From Alphaproteobacteria bacterium (lineage in GTDB: Bacteria; Pseudomonadota; Alphaproteobacteria; Micropepsales; Micropepsaceae), in assembly GCA_016125165.1 (NCBI GenBank), contig WGMH01000001.1:434001-498000 (forward strand): a stretch of DNA of 64,000 bases. The letters are read 5' to 3'. Positions 17,778-26,108 of the stretch are shown one piece after another. Below the pieces are notes generated by a model. It worked only from the letters and a program-made list of their open reading frames with translations. It did no database searches and was not told the DNA's origin. Made by a program: the position numbers and the translations under genes. Numbering within the stretch: position 1 is the first letter of the stretch; every line of letters begins with the position of its first letter.

Positions 17778-19082
17778 ATGAGGCCTATATTCGCAAGTAT
17801 TGCGTGCGTGCTGTTGCTCTCAGGCTGCGCGACAGTTGACGGCGCAAGTTGGGCAATTACACAGAAAGGCATATTTGACGGATCGCGGGGCAGCTATACG
17901 GCCGTTGAGGACTTACCCCATCCGGCAGCCGACAATCCAATTCCCCGCAAAGTTGTCGATATCGATCTTCCTCGCGTTTACAGCGAGTCCGCGCTTGATC
18001 CCTATAGCGCTGACAAAGCGAAGGCACTCCTCGATGTAGGATTCGCAGTGATTGAGAGTAACTGTGAAGGATACTTCGATTCGAGCGGCACGACGCAAAG
18101 ATGGATATTCGTAAGTCGCGACACAATCGGCGCCGTTGGCACGCTCGCAACCGGCGTACTCGGCGCATTGGGTGCAGGAACGCCGACGATTGCTTGGGTC
18201 GGACTGGCGACGGGATCGGCGTATAGCGGATTGGACATCTTTTCTAAGCACTTCCTATTCGCATCAGAAAATATCGATGCCGTGCACGATCTCGTGCGCC
18301 GCCAGCTTTTGTCGGAACAGGCAGACGCGCGCAAATCGATCGGCGGCACTGGCTATACATTTTTTGCTGTTCGCCAAGCGATGCTGGGCAATCAAATAAC
18401 CTGCTCAGACGCGCACATTTTGAGCTTGGTCAGAACGGCAATTGCCGAAGGCAAAGCCAAGGGCGATCCGGAATTGGCCCAACGCCAGGCCGAACGCGAC
18501 AAGCTGGCAAAGGAACAGCCCTTCAAAGATGCAGTTCGCGCAATCGGAGAAAAGATAAATGACGGCGGTGCGGTCGCGACACACGACCAGATCGTAGCGC
18601 TGCTATGGTTCTACGAACTCAATCCGCAAAGTGCCGATGAGAGGGCCGCAATCTACTCGAAACTGGGAGACACAAAAGTTCACTTTGTGACCAGCAATGG
18701 TCAGGTGGCACCAGATGCGCCGACAGGAAACGATCGCAACTTCTATTTGGATGCGCTGGATAAGATTCAGGGATCGGACGAAAAGCACGACCTCATGACA
18801 GAAGCCAGCAATGCCCGAAGCACGGCCATAGAGGCTGCCAAATCCAAAGCAGCGGAGGAGGCCAAAGCTGCCGAAATCGCCAGCAAGGACGCCGCCGCAA
18901 AGAAGGCGCAGGCAGAGGCGGACCAACAAGCGGCGCAGGCTACGATAGATCAAGCCAAAGCAGCCCAAGACGCCGCGGATGCAGCGGCCAAGGCAAAGGA
19001 GGCTGCGGAGAAGGCCGTGCAGGATCAGGAAGCAGCTAAGGCAGCGGCAGATGCCGCAAAGGCCAACGCTGGAGACAAATAG
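17778..19082 (+). CDS. lipoprotein with an Ala/Lys-rich coiled-coil C-terminus
   Basis: A 434-residue protein with a short signal peptide ending LLLSGC (lipidated Cys17). A globular part (DPYSADKAKALLDVGFAVIE) is followed by a hydrophobic glycine-rich stretch near residues 115-160 (TIGAVGTLATGVLGALGAG) that may insert in a membrane. From about residue 345 the sequence is almost only Ala, Lys, Glu, Asp and Gln (AAKAKEAAEKAVQDQEAAKA), a long coiled coil. Base composition is lower in GC than neighbouring genes, with ATA and TTG codons, which may reflect recent acquisition. Function unknown. The C-terminal rod could span the periplasm or bind peptidoglycan. Confidence 0.75.
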   Translation: MRPIFASIACVLLLSGCATVDGASWAITQKGIFDGSRGSYTAVEDLPHPAADNPIPRKVVDIDLPRVYSESALDPYSADKAKALLDVGFAVIESNCEGYFDSSGTTQRWIFVSRDTIGAVGTLATGVLGALGAGTPTIAWVGLATGSAYSGLDIFSKHFLFASENIDAVHDLVRRQLLSEQADARKSIGGTGYTFFAVRQAMLGNQITCSDAHILSLVRTAIAEGKAKGDPELAQRQAERDKLAKEQPFKDAVRAIGEKINDGGAVATHDQIVALLWFYELNPQSADERAAIYSKLGDTKVHFVTSNGQVAPDAPTGNDRNFYLDALDKIQGSDEKHDLMTEASNARSTAIEAAKSKAAEEAKAAEIASKDAAAKKAQAEADQQAAQATIDQAKAAQDAADAAAKAKEAAEKAVQDQEAAKAAADAAKANAGDK

Positions 19083-19141
19083 CTGACCAGAATTGACCAC
19101 GAGCGCTTTTAACCGAAGGTGCGACACGGTATGGTCGCATT

Positions 19142-19504
19142 ATGAGCGGGATTGTTCGTACAGGTGTCGCGGCCGCCATAGCTGTGGCGGGGTTGGCCGT
19201 GGCTGCGTCTGCGGCCGAGCGGCCTGTCACGCATTACGACCTCAAGGACATCAATTTCGACATGTGGTGCCAGGAGCAGCAGAACCTGCCCCCGGATCGC
19301 TGCGACAAACGCCTCCCCGAGGATGAGGAAGCGTTCAAAGCCTATGTCGACAAGATGCACGGCTACGAACTGCGCTACCTGCAGAAGCGCCAGCGTGAGC
19401 AGGAGATCAACCGCGATATCCTGCACAACGATCCGGTCGACAATCCGAACGACCCGACGCAATCGCTGCCCGAAGCCGTGCCGGGCACTGTCGCGCCGAA
19501 ATAG
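19142..19504 (+). CDS. small secreted protein of unknown function
   Basis: A 120-residue protein with a signal peptide (MSGIVRTGVAAAIAVAGLAV, cleavage likely after ASA). The mature part begins ERPVTHYDLKDINFDMWC, contains two cysteines (WCQEQQNLPPDRC) that could form a disulfide, a charged helix (AYVDKMHGYELRYLQKRQRE), and a polar tail. It is probably periplasmic. No known family was recognised. It follows the lipoprotein gene by 59 bases on the same strand and could be in the same transcript. Confidence 0.7.
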   Translation: MSGIVRTGVAAAIAVAGLAVAASAAERPVTHYDLKDINFDMWCQEQQNLPPDRCDKRLPEDEEAFKAYVDKMHGYELRYLQKRQREQEINRDILHNDPVDNPNDPTQSLPEAVPGTVAPK

Positions 19505-19513
19505 CGCGCCTCC

Positions 19514-20230
19514 CTAAACCAGCTGCAATACCGGTCTTGTGAGGCTGTCGAGCGCCTCCACGAATTCACGCATGGCCGAATCCATGTGCGCGGCGGCAGC
19601 GGGACGATCGCGGCTGACGACGAGGCGCAGATGGGGCGCGCGCGGATGGGTGCGGATTGCCGGTTCCATCGGCGGCATCGGCGGCGGCGGAACATCGAAG
19701 GTTGAAAGGGGTTCATCTTCACGCACGATCTGCGAACCGACCAGGCGCTGGAAGGCAATGGCGCGGCCCGGGAAATGGGCAACATCGCTGAGAATCTGGA
19801 CCATGCCGAGGAACCGGGTGGGACGGCCATCGCCAAAGGTGATGGGGGCCAGAACTGTCTCCAGTTCGATCATGCCGTAATCGCCAATGGAGGCGATGGA
19901 GTTGATCGAGACCGGCTGCTTCATCAGAAGTGCCTGCTTGAGAAGCACGCACAGCGCACCGCGGCTTTGCGATTCCCAGTGGGCCAGAAAATTGGTGCCG
20001 CGCAATTCGCTGCCGAACTGCTCGCAGAGGGAGGTGCCGGCGAGCCGATAGACCGGACGCGATGCGTCCGAGGCTTCCAGAATGAACACATGGGACAGCA
20101 TGCGTTTCAGCGAGCGCGGATCGATATCCGTCTGATCGGGCACGTCGCGGCCCTTGCGCATGCGGCTCCAGTATCCCACCAGCAGATGGCTGTTTCTGTG
20201 TTTCATCGGCCCCTCGGTCGCCTTGTTCAT
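19514..20230 (-). CDS. PAS_5 domain protein
   Basis: A 238-residue cytoplasmic protein. The N-terminal 160 residues match the alphaproteobacterial PAS_5 family: LLVGYWSRMRKGRDVPDQTD, IDPRSLKRMLSHVFILEASD, PVYRLAGTSLCEQFG, ELRGTNFLAHW and IELETVLAPITFGDGRPTRF. The C-terminus is proline-rich (FDVPPPPMPPMEPA) followed by a basic segment. Members carry no output domain and are presumed sensory partners. A second in-frame ATG at 20206 (GAGGGG upstream) is an equally good start. Confidence 0.83.
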   Translation of the reverse strand: MNKATEGPMKHRNSHLLVGYWSRMRKGRDVPDQTDIDPRSLKRMLSHVFILEASDASRPVYRLAGTSLCEQFGSELRGTNFLAHWESQSRGALCVLLKQALLMKQPVSINSIASIGDYGMIELETVLAPITFGDGRPTRFLGMVQILSDVAHFPGRAIAFQRLVGSQIVREDEPLSTFDVPPPPMPPMEPAIRTHPRAPHLRLVVSRDRPAAAAHMDSAMREFVEALDSLTRPVLQLV

Positions 20231-20294
20231 TGTCCCGTGTTGATCCGTTCCGGGACGCTTCGAGGCTGATGGAGCAGGGCCTATGCCAAGGCGC

Positions 20295-20316
20295 TTGCGC
20301 GGGCAGGCCCGCGCAA
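20295..20316. other. GC-rich stem-loop between the rhomboid and PAS_5 genes
   Basis: TTGCGCGGG and CCCGCGCAA form a 9-bp perfect stem with a four-base loop, 54 bases past the rhomboid stop on the minus strand. It may end that transcript, but no T tract follows, so the assignment as a terminator is uncertain. Confidence 0.45.
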
Positions 20317-20370
20317 TAACGTCAATGAAATCAATGCAATCTGGAATTCAGGATTGGTGGAGGCGCTGTT

Positions 20371-21075
20371 TCAGCCCCAGGGACCGCGGCGCGCCTGACC
20401 GAAAAGGGAATAATTTCGGGACTTCAGGAACGGCGTGAGTACGATTCCCGCGCCGAAACCGCCGACGTGAGCCCAGAAGGCCGTGCCGGGCTGGGTCGGA
20501 TCGCTCATCGCGGCACTGAGCAGCTGCATGAGAAACCAGAAACCGATGACCACAATGGCGCTCACCGTCATCGGATAGAAAATGATGCCAAGCGGAACGA
20601 TCACGCGCACATGGGCGCGCGGATAAAGCAGCACATAGGCTGCCAGCACGCCTGAGATCGCGCCAGACGCCCCCACCATGGGAATGCGCGACGAAGGTTC
20701 AATGATGCCGAAGGTTAACGCCGCAGCGACACCGCACAACACATAGAAGAGCGTGAAGCGAATATGGCCCATCGCATCTTCCACATTGTTCGCGAAGATC
20801 CACAGATAGAGCATGTTGCCGAGCAGATGCAGAACGCCCCCGTGCAGGAACATGGAGGTGAACAGCGTGATCGCCGGCTGATTGGGCGGCAGTTCCTGCG
20901 GCAGCGTTGCGGGATGGAAGAACCAGTCCGGCGTGAAACCATAAACATAAAGAGCGCCTGTCATCGCCTCGCCAAGGCTGTATTCCCAGACGAAGACGGC
21001 CACGCACGCCAGAAGGATCGCCCAGGAAACAATGGGTGTGAGCCGGGCGGGATTGTCGTCCGAGATCGGGATCAT
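20371..21075 (-). CDS. rhomboid family intramembrane serine protease
   Basis: A 234-residue six-helix membrane protein. The start MIPISDDNPARLTPIVSWAI is typical of this family, which is why the ATG at 21075 is preferred over longer frames. The periplasmic loop and helix 2 contain FLHGGVLHLLGNMLYLWIF, with the conserved histidine and asparagine that stabilise the oxyanion. The nucleophile is the Ser in VGASGAISGVLAAY and the catalytic histidine is in WAHVGGFGAGIVL. The active dyad is therefore complete. Rhomboids cleave transmembrane segments of substrate proteins; the substrate here is unknown. It is divergent from the hexapeptide-repeat gene, 166 bases away. Confidence 0.92.
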   Translation of the reverse strand: MIPISDDNPARLTPIVSWAILLACVAVFVWEYSLGEAMTGALYVYGFTPDWFFHPATLPQELPPNQPAITLFTSMFLHGGVLHLLGNMLYLWIFANNVEDAMGHIRFTLFYVLCGVAAALTFGIIEPSSRIPMVGASGAISGVLAAYVLLYPRAHVRVIVPLGIIFYPMTVSAIVVIGFWFLMQLLSAAMSDPTQPGTAFWAHVGGFGAGIVLTPFLKSRNYSLFGQARRGPWG

Positions 21076-21241
21076 GACGGCGTTGCGAATGCCCCTTCTG
21101 TGCCATTCCGGGCCAGCGCGAAGCACCCGAAGCACCGCCAGCATGGCACGGATCGTGAAGAAAAGGGGCAGGTCATTGCGGCCGCGCCAGATCGAGGCGG
21201 GAAAGTTCCCGTGAAAATGGTTCGGCCAAGGAGCATGTAGG

Positions 21242-22345
21242 ATGTCATTGAAGCCGATCTTCGTCATTGCCGCAGCGTTCAGCGCGGCGATCGTTGTTGC
21301 GGTGCCGCTCGCGCCCGCGCAGGCCAATGGGTACCACGGGGGCTACACGCCGCCCGCGCCGAATTGCCCCAAGCCCGGCAACTCGATCTACAAGCCCGTG
21401 ACGATCAACAAGAACATCTCGATCTACAAGCCGGTGACCATCGACAAGTCGGTGAGCATCTACAAGCCGGTCACGATCGACAAGTCGATCAACATCGACA
21501 AGAGCGTCAACATCTACAAGCCCGTGACCATCGACAAATCGATCAACATCACGAAGAACATCGACGCCTCCAAGAACATAAACATCGACAAGAGCGTCAA
21601 CATCACGAAGAACATCGACGCTTCCAAGAACATCAGCATCGTAAAGAACATCGACAACTCGAAATACATCAACATCCAGAAGAACATCACCATCAACAAG
21701 GGCGGTAGCAGCTCGGCCGAAGCAACGGCGATGGCCGAAGCGTTCGCGTCTGCCAGCGCACAGGCAAGCGCGCAGGCCAACGTGACTGTCTACAATGGCA
21801 GCTACCAATACGTGAATGTCAGGAACAATGTCGGTGGCGACGTTTCGGTCGATGTGGAGCAGACCTGCGAAATGCAGGAAGCCGTGGTTGTAAAGGCTGT
21901 TCACGCGGTGTGCGTGGCCTATGGCAAGGAATTCGGCGCGTCTCACATGGACGCGGAGACGTTCATCAACTCAGGCTATGAAGGCGAAGTGCTGCGTTGC
22001 ATCCCCGGCGCCTATCTGCGCGTGACCATCGGCGATGTCGTCCAGTCCGATCAGGGCATGGCCGGCGCCTATGGCAATGGGCAGGTGATCGAGTGCCAGG
22101 TGGGTGAAGCGCTGCGACACTACAAGGGCGGCATGCTCAAATGTGCTCCCGCCCAGCCTGTGAAGGACTGCACGGAGCGCACCAATCTGCGCAAATACGG
22201 CACAGGCGATCTGTTCTTCTCCTACCGTACGCAGGTGTGCCTCTCGCAGAGCACGGCCTCCGCCAAATCCGTCAACCGGCGGGAGCTCGAACTGACCGGC
22301 ATGAATCTGCAGGGCGGCGTGGGCGAAACCGACGCGGGGTATTGA
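21242..22345 (+). CDS. secreted protein with a long hexapeptide-repeat array
   Basis: A 367-residue protein in four parts. Residues 1-28 form a signal peptide (cleavage after AQA). Residues 49-153 are an uninterrupted array of six-residue units of the form I-x-K-x-(V/I)-x, for example IYKPVT, IDKSVN and ITKNID. Residues about 157-180 are an Ala/Ser/Glu linker. The rest is a Cys-containing C-terminal domain (VYNGSYQYVNVRNNVGGDV, EQTCEMQEAVVVKAVHAVC, GEVLRCIPGAYLRVTIGD, YKGGMLKCAPAQPVKDC). Alternating hydrophobic positions with lysine at every third residue suggest a beta-solenoid with a basic face. It is likely a surface or periplasmic structural or adhesive protein. I recognise no named family. 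Confidence 0.8.
   Translation: MSLKPIFVIAAAFSAAIVVAVPLAPAQANGYHGGYTPPAPNCPKPGNSIYKPVTINKNISIYKPVTIDKSVSIYKPVTIDKSINIDKSVNIYKPVTIDKSINITKNIDASKNINIDKSVNITKNIDASKNISIVKNIDNSKYINIQKNITINKGGSSSAEATAMAEAFASASAQASAQANVTVYNGSYQYVNVRNNVGGDVSVDVEQTCEMQEAVVVKAVHAVCVAYGKEFGASHMDAETFINSGYEGEVLRCIPGAYLRVTIGDVVQSDQGMAGAYGNGQVIECQVGEALRHYKGGMLKCAPAQPVKDCTERTNLRKYGTGDLFFSYRTQVCLSQSTASAKSVNRRELELTGMNLQGGVGETDAGY
21386..21700 (+). repeat. in-frame 18-base repeat array (17 hexapeptides plus a half unit)
   Basis: Each unit is 18 bases and encodes six residues. Units of types IYKPVT, IDKS(V/I)(N/S), ITKNID and ASKNI(N/S) recur in blocks, for instance IYKPVT-IDKS four times and ITKNID-ASKNI twice. Lysine is fixed at position 3 in all units, and positions 1 and 5 are mostly Ile or Val. 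DNA identity between neighbouring units is high, indicating growth by tandem duplication. Confidence 0.9.
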
Positions 22346-22352
22346 GTAACGC

Positions 22353-22380
22353 TCCATCCCCCGCCGGAGCGGGGGGTGGA
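22353..22380. other. strong stem-loop after the hexapeptide-repeat gene
   Basis: TCCATCCCCCGC and GCGGGGGGTGGA can form a 12-bp stem (one G-T pair) with the loop CGGA, eight bases after the stop at 22345. It probably separates this gene from the sucC operon, although no T run follows. Confidence 0.5.
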
Positions 22381-22474
22381 AAGGCGTTTGTGGCGCCCAA
22401 CCGTCTGCTTGCGCGAGGGACTGTCATGGCTATTGTGCGGGCGATCCCGGAAATAGCTCACGAGACAGACCTCC

Positions 22475-23638
22475 ATGAACATTCACGAGTATCAGGCCAA
22501 GGAAGTGCTGCGCGGATTCGGCGTGCCCGTACCTCGCGGCAAGGCAGCCTTCACCGTTGAGGAAGCCGTAGCGGCAGCCAAGGAATTGGGCGGCCCGGTT
22601 TGGGTGGTAAAGGCCCAGATCCATGCCGGTGGACGCGGCAAGGGCGGCGGCGTGAAAGTCGTGAAGTCCATCGAGGACGTGGAAAAAGAAGCCAGGCGCA
22701 TGCTCGGCATGACGCTGGTGACCCACCAGACCGGCCCGGCCGGGCGCGTGGTGAAGCGCCTCTATATCGAGGATGGCTCGGCCATCGACCGCGAGCTTTA
22801 TCTATCGGCCCTCGTCGATCGCGGGACGAGCCGCATCTCGTTCATCGCTTCCACCGAAGGCGGCATGGACATCGAGGAAGTGGCGCACAAGACGCCGGAG
22901 AAGATCGAAACCTTCACCATCGACCCCGCCGTCGGCTATTCGCCCTATGTCGGTCTTGATATCGCCAGCGCCCTGAAGCTGAAGGGCGAACAGGCCAAGC
23001 AGTGCGGCAAGCTGATCCAAAGTCTTTATTCGGCGTTTCTGGCGAAGGACATGAGCCTTCTGGAAATCAACCCGCTGGTGGTAACGAAGGACGGTCAGGT
23101 GATCTGCCTCGATGCGAAGATCAACTTCGACGACAATTCGCTCTACCGCCATAAGGATGTGCAGGGTCTGCGCGACCTTGAAGAAGAAGACCCGATGGAG
23201 GTGGAAGCCTCCAAGTTTGATCTTTCTTACATCAAGCTCGATGGCGAGATCGGCTGCATGGTCAACGGCGCAGGCCTTGCCATGGCAACGATGGACATCA
23301 TCAAGCTCTATGGTTCCGAACCTGCCAACTTCCTCGATGTCGGCGGCGGCGCAAGCAAGGAGAAGGTGACGGCGGCGTTCAAGATCATTGTCTCCGATCC
23401 GAACGTGAAGGGCATTCTCGTCAACATCTTCGGCGGCATCATGAAATGCGACATCATCGCCGAAGGCATCGTGGCCGCGGCGAAGGAGATTTCGCTTTCG
23501 GTGCCGCTGGTCGTGCGCCTTGAAGGCACGAATGTGGAGAAGGGCAAAGAGATTCTCGCCAAGAGCGGGCTTCCCATCGTCTCCGGCTCCGACCTCGCCG
23601 ACGCCGCCCAGAAAATCGTGAAGGCCGTGAAGGGCTGA
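22475..23638 (+). CDS. sucC: succinyl-CoA synthetase beta subunit
   Basis: A 387-residue ATP-grasp protein, close to the usual 388. It begins [37 protein letters not shown] is the nucleotide-binding region, LEINPLVVT and [10 protein letters not shown] hold the metal ligands, and [14 protein letters not shown] and [13 protein letters not shown] form the phosphate-binding end that contacts the alpha subunit. With SucD it converts succinyl-CoA to succinate with substrate-level phosphorylation in the TCA cycle. A CPBP protease gene begins one base after the stop, separating sucC from sucD. Confidence 0.97.
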   Translation: MNIHEYQAKEVLRGFGVPVPRGKAAFTVEEAVAAAKELGGPVWVVKAQIHAGGRGKGGGVKVVKSIEDVEKEARRMLGMTLVTHQTGPAGRVVKRLYIEDGSAIDRELYLSALVDRGTSRISFIASTEGGMDIEEVAHKTPEKIETFTIDPAVGYSPYVGLDIASALKLKGEQAKQCGKLIQSLYSAFLAKDMSLLEINPLVVTKDGQVICLDAKINFDDNSLYRHKDVQGLRDLEEEDPMEVEASKFDLSYIKLDGEIGCMVNGAGLAMATMDIIKLYGSEPANFLDVGGGASKEKVTAAFKIIVSDPNVKGILVNIFGGIMKCDIIAEGIVAAAKEISLSVPLVVRLEGTNVEKGKEILAKSGLPIVSGSDLADAAQKIVKAVKG

Positions 23639-23639
23639 C

Positions 23640-24329
23640 GTGAGCGACGGCGCCGAACATATCGAAAGCAGCACATCGCCTGGCTTTCGCGATCGCCTGC
23701 GCGGGTTCGGGCCGCTGGGTCTGCTTGCCATTGTGCTGGTTCTGCTCGGCGTGGGTGTAACCCCGCCCATCGGCGCGTTGATTGTTGTGCTGTGGGTGTG
23801 GCTCTCCAAAATGCCTTGGCGCGATATCGGTTACGTGAAGCCGAAAAGCTGGATCGCCACCATCGTTCTCGGAATCGCGTTCGGCGTCGCGCTGAAGATC
23901 GCGATGAAAGCGGTGGTCATGCCGCTGCTGGGTGCACCGCCATCGAACGCGGCGTTTCACGAGATCGCCGCTAACACCAATGCGCTTCTGGAGTTCGCCG
24001 CCTATGCCGTGATTGGCGCGGGCTGGGGCGAGGAGACGGTGTTCCGCGGCTGGCTGTTCGAGCGCCTTGGCAAGCTCTTCGGCGAAAGCTTCGTTGCGAA
24101 AGCGCTGATCGTGATCCTCGGCGCGGCATTGTTCGGCGTTGCGCATTGGCAGCAGGGTCTCCCCGGCATCGAACAGGCCACCATCGTGGGCTTTCTCTTC
24201 GGGGCGATCTTCATGAGCACCGGACGGTTGATCCCGCTGATGTTCGCGCATGGCGCCTTCGACATCACCGCCGCGCTGATGATCTTCACCGGCACCGAAT
24301 CCCAATTTTCCCATCTCGTCTTCAAATAG
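23640..24329 (+). CDS. CPBP family intramembrane metalloprotease
   Basis: A 229-residue membrane protein starting at GTG one base after the sucC stop and ending eight bases before the sucD ATG, so it lies inside the operon. The CPBP/Abi motifs are present: G-E131-E132-T-V-F-R136-G, then FGVAHWQQG with histidine, and a late FAHGAFDIT with histidine and aspartate. About six hydrophobic helices surround them ([45 protein letters not shown]). Related proteins are Rce1-type prenyl proteases, bacteriocin immunity proteins and membrane regulators. Substrate unknown. Confidence 0.9.
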   Translation: MSDGAEHIESSTSPGFRDRLRGFGPLGLLAIVLVLLGVGVTPPIGALIVVLWVWLSKMPWRDIGYVKPKSWIATIVLGIAFGVALKIAMKAVVMPLLGAPPSNAAFHEIAANTNALLEFAAYAVIGAGWGEETVFRGWLFERLGKLFGESFVAKALIVILGAALFGVAHWQQGLPGIEQATIVGFLFGAIFMSTGRLIPLMFAHGAFDITAALMIFTGTESQFSHLVFK

Positions 24330-24337
24330 GAATCGCC

Positions 24338-25216
24338 ATGTCCGTTCTCGTCGACAAGAACACCAAGGTCATCTGTCAGGGTTTCACCGGAAATCAGGGC
24401 ACCTTCCATTCCGAGCAGGCCATCGCCTATGGCACGAAGATGGTGGGCGGCACGTCGCCCGGCAAAGGCGGCTCCACGCATCTGGGCCTTCCGGTGTTCG
24501 ACACCGTGCGCGAGGCGCGCGAGAAAACGGGCTGCGATGCGACCGTGATCTATGTGCCGCCGCCGTTCGCGGCGGATGCGATCCTGGAAGCCATCGATGC
24601 CGAACTGCCGTTGATCGTGTGCATCACCGAAGGCATTCCGGTGCTCGATATGGTGAAAGTGAAGCGCGCGCTTTCCGGATCGAAGTCGCGCCTCATCGGA
24701 CCCAACTGCCCCGGCGTGATCACGCCCGGCGAATGCAAGATCGGCATCATGCCCGGCCATATCCACAAGCGCGGCAAGGTGGGCATCGTTTCGCGTTCGG
24801 GCACGCTCACCTATGAAGCGGTGGCACAAACGACCGCCGTGGGTCTTGGCCAATCGACCTGCGTCGGCATCGGCGGCGATCCGGTGAAGGGCACCGAGCA
24901 CATCGACGTGCTCGACATGTTCCTGCACGACAGTGAAACCGAAAGCATCATCATGATCGGCGAAATCGGCGGCAGCGCCGAGGAAGACGCCGCGGACTTC
25001 CTGAAGAACCACAAGATCAAGAAGCCGACTGTCGGCTTCATCGCTGGCGTGACCGCACCGCCGGGCCGCCGCATGGGCCATGCCGGCGCGATCATCTCCG
25101 GCGGCAAGGGCGGCGCGGATTCCAAGATCGAGGCGATGAAGAGCGCGGGCATCCGCGTTTCGCCGAACCCCGCCGCACTCGGCACCACACTGGTGGAATT
25201 GCTGAGCGGAAAGTAG
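24338..25216 (+). CDS. sucD: succinyl-CoA synthetase alpha subunit
   Basis: A 292-residue protein starting at the ATG with AGGA six bases upstream. The CoA-binding Rossmann motif is [16 protein letters not shown] near residues 14-29. [15 protein letters not shown] residues follow ([19 protein letters not shown]). [19 protein letters not shown] and [15 protein letters not shown] form the middle, and the phosphorylated histidine lies in [16 protein letters not shown]. It pairs with SucC to make the active heterodimer or tetramer. A small lipoprotein gene follows 62 bases downstream. Confidence 0.97.
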   Translation: MSVLVDKNTKVICQGFTGNQGTFHSEQAIAYGTKMVGGTSPGKGGSTHLGLPVFDTVREAREKTGCDATVIYVPPPFAADAILEAIDAELPLIVCITEGIPVLDMVKVKRALSGSKSRLIGPNCPGVITPGECKIGIMPGHIHKRGKVGIVSRSGTLTYEAVAQTTAVGLGQSTCVGIGGDPVKGTEHIDVLDMFLHDSETESIIMIGEIGGSAEEDAADFLKNHKIKKPTVGFIAGVTAPPGRRMGHAGAIISGGKGGADSKIEAMKSAGIRVSPNPAALGTTLVELLSGK

Positions 25217-25278
25217 CCGGCCGGCTTCTGAAACTTCCTTCCCTCTGGCGCGTTGAATCGTGCCAGGGGGATTTTCAT

Positions 25279-25674
25279 ATGCGTCCACTCATTCTTGCAG
25301 CGTTCTGCAGCCTGCTCTGCAGCTGCGCCGCCCTCAATCCGTGGGCGGAAACGCCGCCCGTTTACGTTGTTTTCTTCGCGGGAACAGACACAGCGCTATC
25401 TGCCGATGCGAAAGCCATCGTAGACAATGCCGCATTGAAGGCGCGGCTGAAGCCGAAAGCGATGGTACAGATTGCCGGTCCCAAGACCGAGATCGCACCC
25501 GGCTACGATCCCAAATATGCACAGCCACGCATCGATGCGGTGATCAACGAACTCATTGCCGCCGGTGTTGCGAAAGAAAAGCTGGTGCAGACTTCGCTGA
25601 CCACCGACGACGCCAAGGTCGACAAATCGGGCGCTCAGCGCGTCGAGATCCGGATTCTGGACGACGCGGGCTAG
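25279..25674 (+). CDS. small OmpA-like lipoprotein
   Basis: A 131-residue protein with a signal peptide ending SLLCSC (lipidated cysteine at about residue 16). The mature part YVVFFAGTDTALSADAKAIV and later QPRIDAVINELIAAGVAKEK, then RVEIRILDDAG at the end, follows the beta-alpha-beta layout of OmpA C-terminal domains, but it lacks the HTD motif (here AGPKTEIA), so peptidoglycan binding is uncertain. It probably sits at the outer membrane. It lies downstream of sucD on the same strand and converges with a 49-codon gene four bases away. Confidence 0.75.
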   Translation: MRPLILAAFCSLLCSCAALNPWAETPPVYVVFFAGTDTALSADAKAIVDNAALKARLKPKAMVQIAGPKTEIAPGYDPKYAQPRIDAVINELIAAGVAKEKLVQTSLTTDDAKVDKSGAQRVEIRILDDAG

Positions 25675-25678
25675 GCGG

Positions 25679-25828
25679 TCATTGCGTGACGACGTAGGTG
25701 GGCGCTGCCAGCGCCTCGTGTGATGGTGTTTGCGCGTGCATCAGAACGCCGCCGATACCCAAGCCCAGAAGCAATCCCAGCGTGCTTCCGGTGAAGGCGG
25801 CAATCAGAAATTTGGCGCGGGCAGGCAT
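25679..25828 (-). CDS. 49-residue single-pass membrane protein
   Basis: ATG at 25826-25828 with GGAG six bases upstream; stop TGA at 25679-25681. The short protein begins MPARAKFLIAAFTGSTLG, has one glycine/leucine-rich helix (LGLLLGLGIGGVLMHA) and a short tail ending TYVVTQ. Codon third positions are GC-rich, as in the surrounding genes, and the ribosome-binding site is good, so I regard it as real though small. It is the only minus-strand gene inside the suc cluster. Function unknown. Confidence 0.6.
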   Translation of the reverse strand: MPARAKFLIAAFTGSTLGLLLGLGIGGVLMHAQTPSHEALAAPTYVVTQ

Positions 25829-26108
25829 GGCGAACTCCGGTAGCACGGACCATCCATCGGCCGGGCATCCGAGATATGCGCGGCGAAGGTGGTTTCAATT
25901 GGGCGCAATTGCGACAGCCGCCGTGCGCTGGGCGCATGCCTTAAGGCCGTTGGCACCAACCTTCATTCGCAATTGCGGCATATTCGGCGCATATTAAGGA
26001 TGTTCGGCGTTGAATCCGCTGGCATTCGGCGTTACACGCCTCCCCCGCGCGGTTGCCGCGCGCCCATGGACCGGGCCTGGCCCAACAAGCCTGCCCCAAG
26101 CATTTGAA

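Noticed and set aside
21386..21700. Possible CRISPR or minisatellite array
   Set aside because: Period of 18 bases is an exact multiple of three, has no spacers, and encodes conserved residues in one frame, so it is a protein repeat.
24146..24337. Extension of sucD upstream into the CPBP gene
   Set aside because: The added residues are read through the protease gene in another frame; the known SucD start is at 24338.
25215..25226. AGCCGGCCGGCT palindrome after sucD as a terminator
   Set aside because: It has no loop or T run and overlaps the stop; a short GC palindrome is expected by chance here.
25671..25937. 88-codon minus-strand frame over the sucD-sucA gap
   Set aside because: It has an arginine-rich composition and no ribosome-binding site; the alternative 49-codon frame in another phase is better supported.
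26010..26108. Upstream start for sucA
   Set aside because: The 33 added residues are proline/arginine-rich and unlike E1 N-termini.
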